From: Corynebacterium minutissimum
Lineage (GTDB): Bacteria; Actinomycetota; Actinomycetes; Mycobacteriales; Mycobacteriaceae
Assembly (NCBI RefSeq): GCF_000805675.1
Contig: NZ_JSEF01000004.1
Span: 1 to 64,000, forward strand
Reading direction: 5' to 3'
DNA: 64,000 bases
Below the pieces are notes generated by a model. That model was given only the letters and a program-made list of their open reading frames with translations. It had not been told where the DNA came from and did not search any database. Position numbers and translations under genes: made by a program. This document shows positions 60,673 through 64,000 of the stretch, one piece after another. Positions within the stretch are counted from its first letter, which is position 1; every line of letters begins with the position of its first letter.

Positions 60673-61442
60673 GTGATGGACCCCAACTTTCCATAGTCAG
60701 CGTGGACAGTATCGCCCGGTTCAACCCACATGGGCTTGGTGAAGGAACCGGCCAGAATGATGTCGCCGGCGGCGAGGCTATCGCCATGCGCATGGAGCTT
60801 GTTGGCAAGCCAGGCCACTCCCATTGCCGGATGGTTGAGCACGGCCGCGGCCACACCAGTATCTTCGATGGATTCGTTGCGGTAGAGAAGTGCGGAGACC
60901 CAGCGCAGATCGACGTCTGCGGGATCCACCGGGTTGCCGCCGTAGACCATGGCGCCCAGTGCCGCGTTGTCCGAGATGGTATCGACGATCGTGCGGCCTT
61001 CCATCTCGATGCGGGAGGAGAGAATCTCTAGTGCTGGAACAACGTATTCCGTCGCACGAAGGACGTCGAAAATACTGCAATTCGGTCCCTTCAGCTCATC
61101 CTTGAGCACGAAAGCCAGCTCGACCTCGATGCGAACGTTGGAGAACTGCGCGTGCTCGATGGTCGAGCCATTCTCATAGACCTGGTCCTCAAAGATCGCA
61201 CCGTAATCCGGTTCGGTAATTCCCGTGGCTTCCTGCATGACCTTCGAGGTCAGGCCAATCTTACGGCCGACGAGACGGCGCCCGTCTTCGATGCCGCGGC
61301 GCACCCACTCGCGCTGTACCGCGTAAGAATCCTCGATGCTCATCTCCGGGAAACGGGCGGTCAGCAGCGGAACCATTGAACGGTCCTTTTCGGCCTGCGC
61401 TAGTTCATCTGCAATAGCGATGTGCTGTTTTTCATCCAGCAT
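60657..61442 (-). CDS. hpaH: 2-oxo-hept-4-ene-1,7-dioate hydratase
   Basis: A 261-residue member of the MhpD/HpaH hydratase family: 'GRKIGLTSKVMQEATGITEP', 'RIEVELAFVLKDEL' and 'LNHPAMGVAWLANKL'. The acidic metal ligands are in EVELAF. It hydrates the product of HpaG/HpaF in homoprotocatechuate degradation. A 156-bp gap separates it from hpaD. Confidence 0.87.
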   Translation of the reverse strand: MLDEKQHIAIADELAQAEKDRSMVPLLTARFPEMSIEDSYAVQREWVRRGIEDGRRLVGRKIGLTSKVMQEATGITEPDYGAIFEDQVYENGSTIEHAQFSNVRIEVELAFVLKDELKGPNCSIFDVLRATEYVVPALEILSSRIEMEGRTIVDTISDNAALGAMVYGGNPVDPADVDLRWVSALLYRNESIEDTGVAAAVLNHPAMGVAWLANKLHAHGDSLAAGDIILAGSFTKPMWVEPGDTVHADYGKLGSITCRFQ

Positions 61443-61508
61443 GTACTTCGCTCCTTACTATGTTGTGGGACATGACTGTGGTGTTGTAGACGGTTGTTGA
61501 ACGATGTG

Positions 61509-61522
61509 GTTTCACGTGAAAC
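61509..61522. other. parS centromere core
   Basis: GTTTCACGTGAAAC is the perfect 14-bp core of the parS consensus TGTTTCACGTGAAACA; the flanks here are G and G. It lies in the 156-bp gap between hpaH and hpaD, outside any gene. ParB binds such sites, and in corynebacteria they cluster near oriC. Confidence 0.75.
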
Positions 61523-61525
61523 GAC

Positions 61526-61541
61526 AACGCGGCCCCGCGTT
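61526..61541 (-). terminator. Short GC-rich palindrome next to parS
   Basis: AACGCGG and CCGCGTT are separated by two bases and have no T-run. It may contribute to termination or mRNA processing between hpaD and hpaH; evidence is weak. Confidence 0.25.
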
Positions 61542-61598
61542 ATGTGCGCATTATCGACGCCGCGGGACCACGTTCATCAACCTGAGTACTGTGGGCTT

Positions 61599-62675
61599 CT
61601 AGAGCTGGTTACCCAGCTTGTACTCGCCCTGCTTCCACTCCGGCATCTCTTCCGAGTCTTCCTTACGGGTGTAGGAGAAGCCGTCCGCACCAATGGTGGC
61701 CTCCAGCTCGGACTCGTCTTCGCGAGCGACCAGCGGCACCGGGTTGCCATCCAGGTCGAGGACGGTGGAGCCATCGCGGTACCAGGAAGGAACAACTGGG
61801 GTTCCCCACCAGTCGCGGCGCTGGTTATCGTGAACGTCCCAGGTCACAACCGGGTTATCCGGATCGCCGGTGTAGTAGTCCTGGGTGTAGATCTCCACGC
61901 GGTGACCATCCGGATCGCGCAGGTACAGGTAGTACGCGTTGGAGACACCGTGGCGGCCCGGGCCACGCTCGATGCGGTCAGACTCGCGCAGGGCACCCAA
62001 CTTGTCACAAATCGCGATGATGTTGTGCTTCTCGTGGGTAGCAAAGGCAATGTGGTGCATACGCGGGCCATCACCACCGGTCATAGCGGTGTCATGGACG
62101 GTCGGCTTACGACGCATCCATGCAGCATAGACGGTTCCTTCTTCATCACGGATGTCCTCGGTGGTGCGGAAGCCGAGGTCTTCCATGTACGCCACTGCCT
62201 TCGGCACATCTGGGGTGATCTGATTGAAGTGGTCGAGGCGAACGAGTGCACCAGGGATGTGGGCGTCGTATGACCAGGCCAGACGCTCACGGTGCTCAAC
62301 CTCGTAGAAGAACTCGTACGGGAATCCCAGTGGGTCCTGAACGCGCACGGAGTCACCAATGCCCTTGACGAAGCCATCCTTGTTACGGCGGACCTCGCAG
62401 CCACGCGCCTTGTAGAACTCCTCGGCGAGGTCCAGGTCCTCCGGCGAACGAACGCGGAAGGAGAATGCAGCGACGGCAGCGACGGGGCCCTGTCGCAGCA
62501 CGAGGTTGTGGTGGATGAACTCCTCGTAGGTGCGCAGGTAGATTTCGTTCTCGTTTTCCTCAGTCACGACGAGGCCGAGGGTGTCAACGTAGAACTTACG
62601 GGATGCAGCGAGATCGGTAACGATGATCTCCATGTAGGCGCAACGCAGGATGTCGGGGGCCTGAATGTCAGCCAT
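61599..62675 (-). CDS. hpaD: 3,4-dihydroxyphenylacetate (homoprotocatechuate) 2,3-dioxygenase
   Basis: A 358-residue extradiol dioxygenase of the vicinal oxygen chelate type. Two repeated modules are seen; the iron site is made of histidine in 'VRLDHFNQITPDVPKAV', histidine in 'PRMHHIAFATHEKHN' and glutamate in 'DPDGHRVEIYTQDYY'. This matches the Arthrobacter/Brevibacterium HPCD group. It cleaves the ring to 5-carboxymethyl-2-hydroxymuconate semialdehyde. It lies 53 bp after hpaE on the same strand. Confidence 0.9.
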   Translation of the reverse strand: MADIQAPDILRCAYMEIIVTDLAASRKFYVDTLGLVVTEENENEIYLRTYEEFIHHNLVLRQGPVAAVAAFSFRVRSPEDLDLAEEFYKARGCEVRRNKDGFVKGIGDSVRVQDPLGFPYEFFYEVEHRERLAWSYDAHIPGALVRLDHFNQITPDVPKAVAYMEDLGFRTTEDIRDEEGTVYAAWMRRKPTVHDTAMTGGDGPRMHHIAFATHEKHNIIAICDKLGALRESDRIERGPGRHGVSNAYYLYLRDPDGHRVEIYTQDYYTGDPDNPVVTWDVHDNQRRDWWGTPVVPSWYRDGSTVLDLDGNPVPLVAREDESELEATIGADGFSYTRKEDSEEMPEWKQGEYKLGNQL

Positions 62676-62728
62676 GGTGGCTCCTTAGTGTGAATTAGTA
62701 ATGGGGGAGTGGAGAGGGCGCGCAGACG

Positions 62729-64000
62729 TTACTGGTCCTGCTTGCCAAAGACCGGGTTGTGCACCTTGTCCAGGTTGATGTGGACGGCCTGCTGATCGGT
62801 GTAGAAATCGATGGAGCGGTAGCCGCCCTCGTGGCCGAGGCCGGATGCCTTGACGCCGCCGAACGGAGTGCGCAGGTCGCGGACGTTGTTGGAGTTGAGC
62901 CACACCATGCCGGCTTCAACGTTCTGGGCAAAGTTGTGGGCACGCTTGAGGTCGGAGGTCCACACATAAGCGGCGAGACCGTACTTGGTGTTATTGGCCA
63001 GCTCGAGTGCTTCTTCGTCGGTATCGAACGGGGTGATACCAACGACGGGGCCGAAGATCTCTTCCTGGAAGATTCGTGCGTCCGGCTTGACGTCAACGAA
63101 GACGGTCGGCTGAACAAAGTTGCCCTCCTCGAAGCCCTCTGGACGCTCGCCGCCGGCGGCCAGGGTGGCCTCCTGCTTGCCAATCTCGATGTAAGAGGTG
63201 ACCTTCTCGTAGTGCTCCGGGTGGACGAGTGCGCCAACCTCGGTGGTCGGATCGGAAGGCAGGCCGACCTTCACGCGCTTAGCCTGCGCGGCGTAGCGCT
63301 CGACGAACTCATCGTAGATATCGCGCTGAACCAGAATGCGGGAACCTGCGGTGCAACGCTCACCGTTGAGGGAGAAGACACCGAAGATGCAGGCGTCGAT
63401 AGCCGTCTCTAGGTCAGCGTCATTAAACACGATGGCCGGGGACTTACCACCCAGCTCCATGGACAGGCCCTTGAGGTGCGGGGCTGCATTGCCGAAAATG
63501 ATCTGGCCGGTGCGGGATTCGCCGGTGAAGGAGATCAGCGGGACGTCCGGGTGCTTGACCAGCGGGTCGCCGGCGTAACCTTCCTCGCCGAAGCCGTTGA
63601 CCAGGTTGAAGACACCCTTAGGCAGGCCGGCCTCTTCAAAGATTCCCGCCCATAGCTGAGCAGACAGCGGAGTGAACTCGGCCGGCTTGAGGACGACGGA
63701 GTTACCGGTAGCAATAGCCGGGGCCAGCTTCCAGGACTCCAGCATGAACGGGGTGTTCCATGGAGTAATCAGGCCAGCAACACCAATCGGCTTGCGGTTG
63801 ACGTAGTTGATCTGGCGGCCCGGAACCTTGTAGGCGTCATCGGCCTGGGCCACAATCAGATCGGCGAAGAAGCGGAAGTTTTCCGCGGCGCGCTTGGCCT
63901 GACCGTTTGCCTGCGTAATTGGCAGACCGGAGTCGAAGGACTCCCATGCGGCGAGCTTTTCTGCGCGGGTTTCCACAATATCCGCGATTTTGTTCAGGAC
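62729..64000 (-). CDS. hpaE: 5-carboxymethyl-2-hydroxymuconate semialdehyde dehydrogenase (5' end beyond window)
   Basis: At least 423 residues are visible, and the frame continues past the right edge (codons before GTG 63976 read VLNKIADI), so the N-terminal part is missing. Motifs: 'VAGLITPWNTPFMLESWKLA', 'SFTGESRTGQ', catalytic glutamate in 'LSMELGGKSP' and cysteine in 'NGERCTAGSR'. It acts on the product of HpaD. The full family length is about 490-500 residues. Confidence 0.85.
   Translation of the reverse strand, partial: VLNKIADIVETRAEKLAAWESFDSGLPITQANGQAKRAAENFRFFADLIVAQADDAYKVPGRQINYVNRKPIGVAGLITPWNTPFMLESWKLAPAIATGNSVVLKPAEFTPLSAQLWAGIFEEAGLPKGVFNLVNGFGEEGYAGDPLVKHPDVPLISFTGESRTGQIIFGNAAPHLKGLSMELGGKSPAIVFNDADLETAIDACIFGVFSLNGERCTAGSRILVQRDIYDEFVERYAAQAKRVKVGLPSDPTTEVGALVHPEHYEKVTSYIEIGKQEATLAAGGERPEGFEEGNFVQPTVFVDVKPDARIFQEEIFGPVVGITPFDTDEEALELANNTKYGLAAYVWTSDLKRAHNFAQNVEAGMVWLNSNNVRDLRTPFGGVKASGLGHEGGYRSIDFYTDQQAVHINLDKVHNPVFGKQDQ

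Noticed and set aside
1-64000. tRNA, rRNA or CRISPR array
   Set aside because: No cloverleaf, rRNA segment or regularly spaced repeat array was noticed while reading; the only repeats are the short operator arrays listed.

Overview
The window looks like chromosomal DNA of a Corynebacterium-type actinobacterium. The base composition is moderately GC-rich, and the paa genes, a MetP/MetS pair, a heme-stress HrtBA/ChrSA-like locus, a kdpFABCDE locus and leuS all resemble corynebacterial versions. Many genes lack clear Shine-Dalgarno sequences and some appear leaderless. A 14-bp parS core at 61509-61522 suggests the region lies in the origin-proximal part of the chromosome. These assignments rest on reading the sequence and on family knowledge; no database search was made.

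Layout. 1-95: the last codons and end of an IS30-like transposase. 171-7259: a membrane protein, a divergent HrtBA exporter / ChrSA two-component locus with a flavoprotein, a VanZ-like protein and an AcuI-like reductase. 7265-9116: the methionine/alanine importer MetPS, including a 54-residue subunit. 9398-21361: a phenylacetate locus with an MHS transporter, paaK, paaR, paaI and a long plus-strand operon paaABCDE-paaG-thiolase-paaF-paaH. 21349-29248: a complete minus-strand kdpFABCDE set preceded by an extra 28-residue ORF. 29435-32008: a hotdog thioesterase and paaZ, back to back around a PaaR-like operator. 32081-40245: a flavin dehydrogenase, an unknown protein, a DUF2339-type membrane protein and leuS.

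40246-50959 is an accessory zone. It holds an orphan antitoxin with a 16-codon PIN-toxin stub, a zinc-ribbon protein, a CueP-like copper lipoprotein behind a CsoR-like palindrome, a broken alkaline phosphatase, an XRE/Fic pair with tandem operators, an unknown 846-residue protein, a MOSC protein, an AlbA/Schlafen-type regulator with repeated half-sites, and a zeta-like toxin/antitoxin pair.

50960-64000 is a second catabolic block. It has an amidohydrolase inserted behind an aldehyde dehydrogenase and bracketed by a 35-bp direct repeat, a divergent FeaR-like regulator, an amine oxidase, an APC permease, succinate semialdehyde dehydrogenase, and hpaI, hpaH, hpaD and hpaE of the homoprotocatechuate meta-cleavage route. 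hpaE runs off the right edge.

How the genes work together (inference): aromatic amines such as tyramine or phenylethylamine enter through the APC permease. Amine oxidase and aldehyde dehydrogenase convert them to (hydroxy)phenylacetates. Phenylacetate then goes through PaaK, PaaABCDE, PaaG, PaaZ, thiolase, PaaF and PaaH to acetyl-CoA and succinyl-CoA. Homoprotocatechuate goes through HpaD, HpaE, HpaH and HpaI to pyruvate and succinate semialdehyde, and GabD oxidises the latter to succinate. The hydroxyphenylacetate hydroxylase (HpaBC) and the HpaF/HpaG steps are not in the window.
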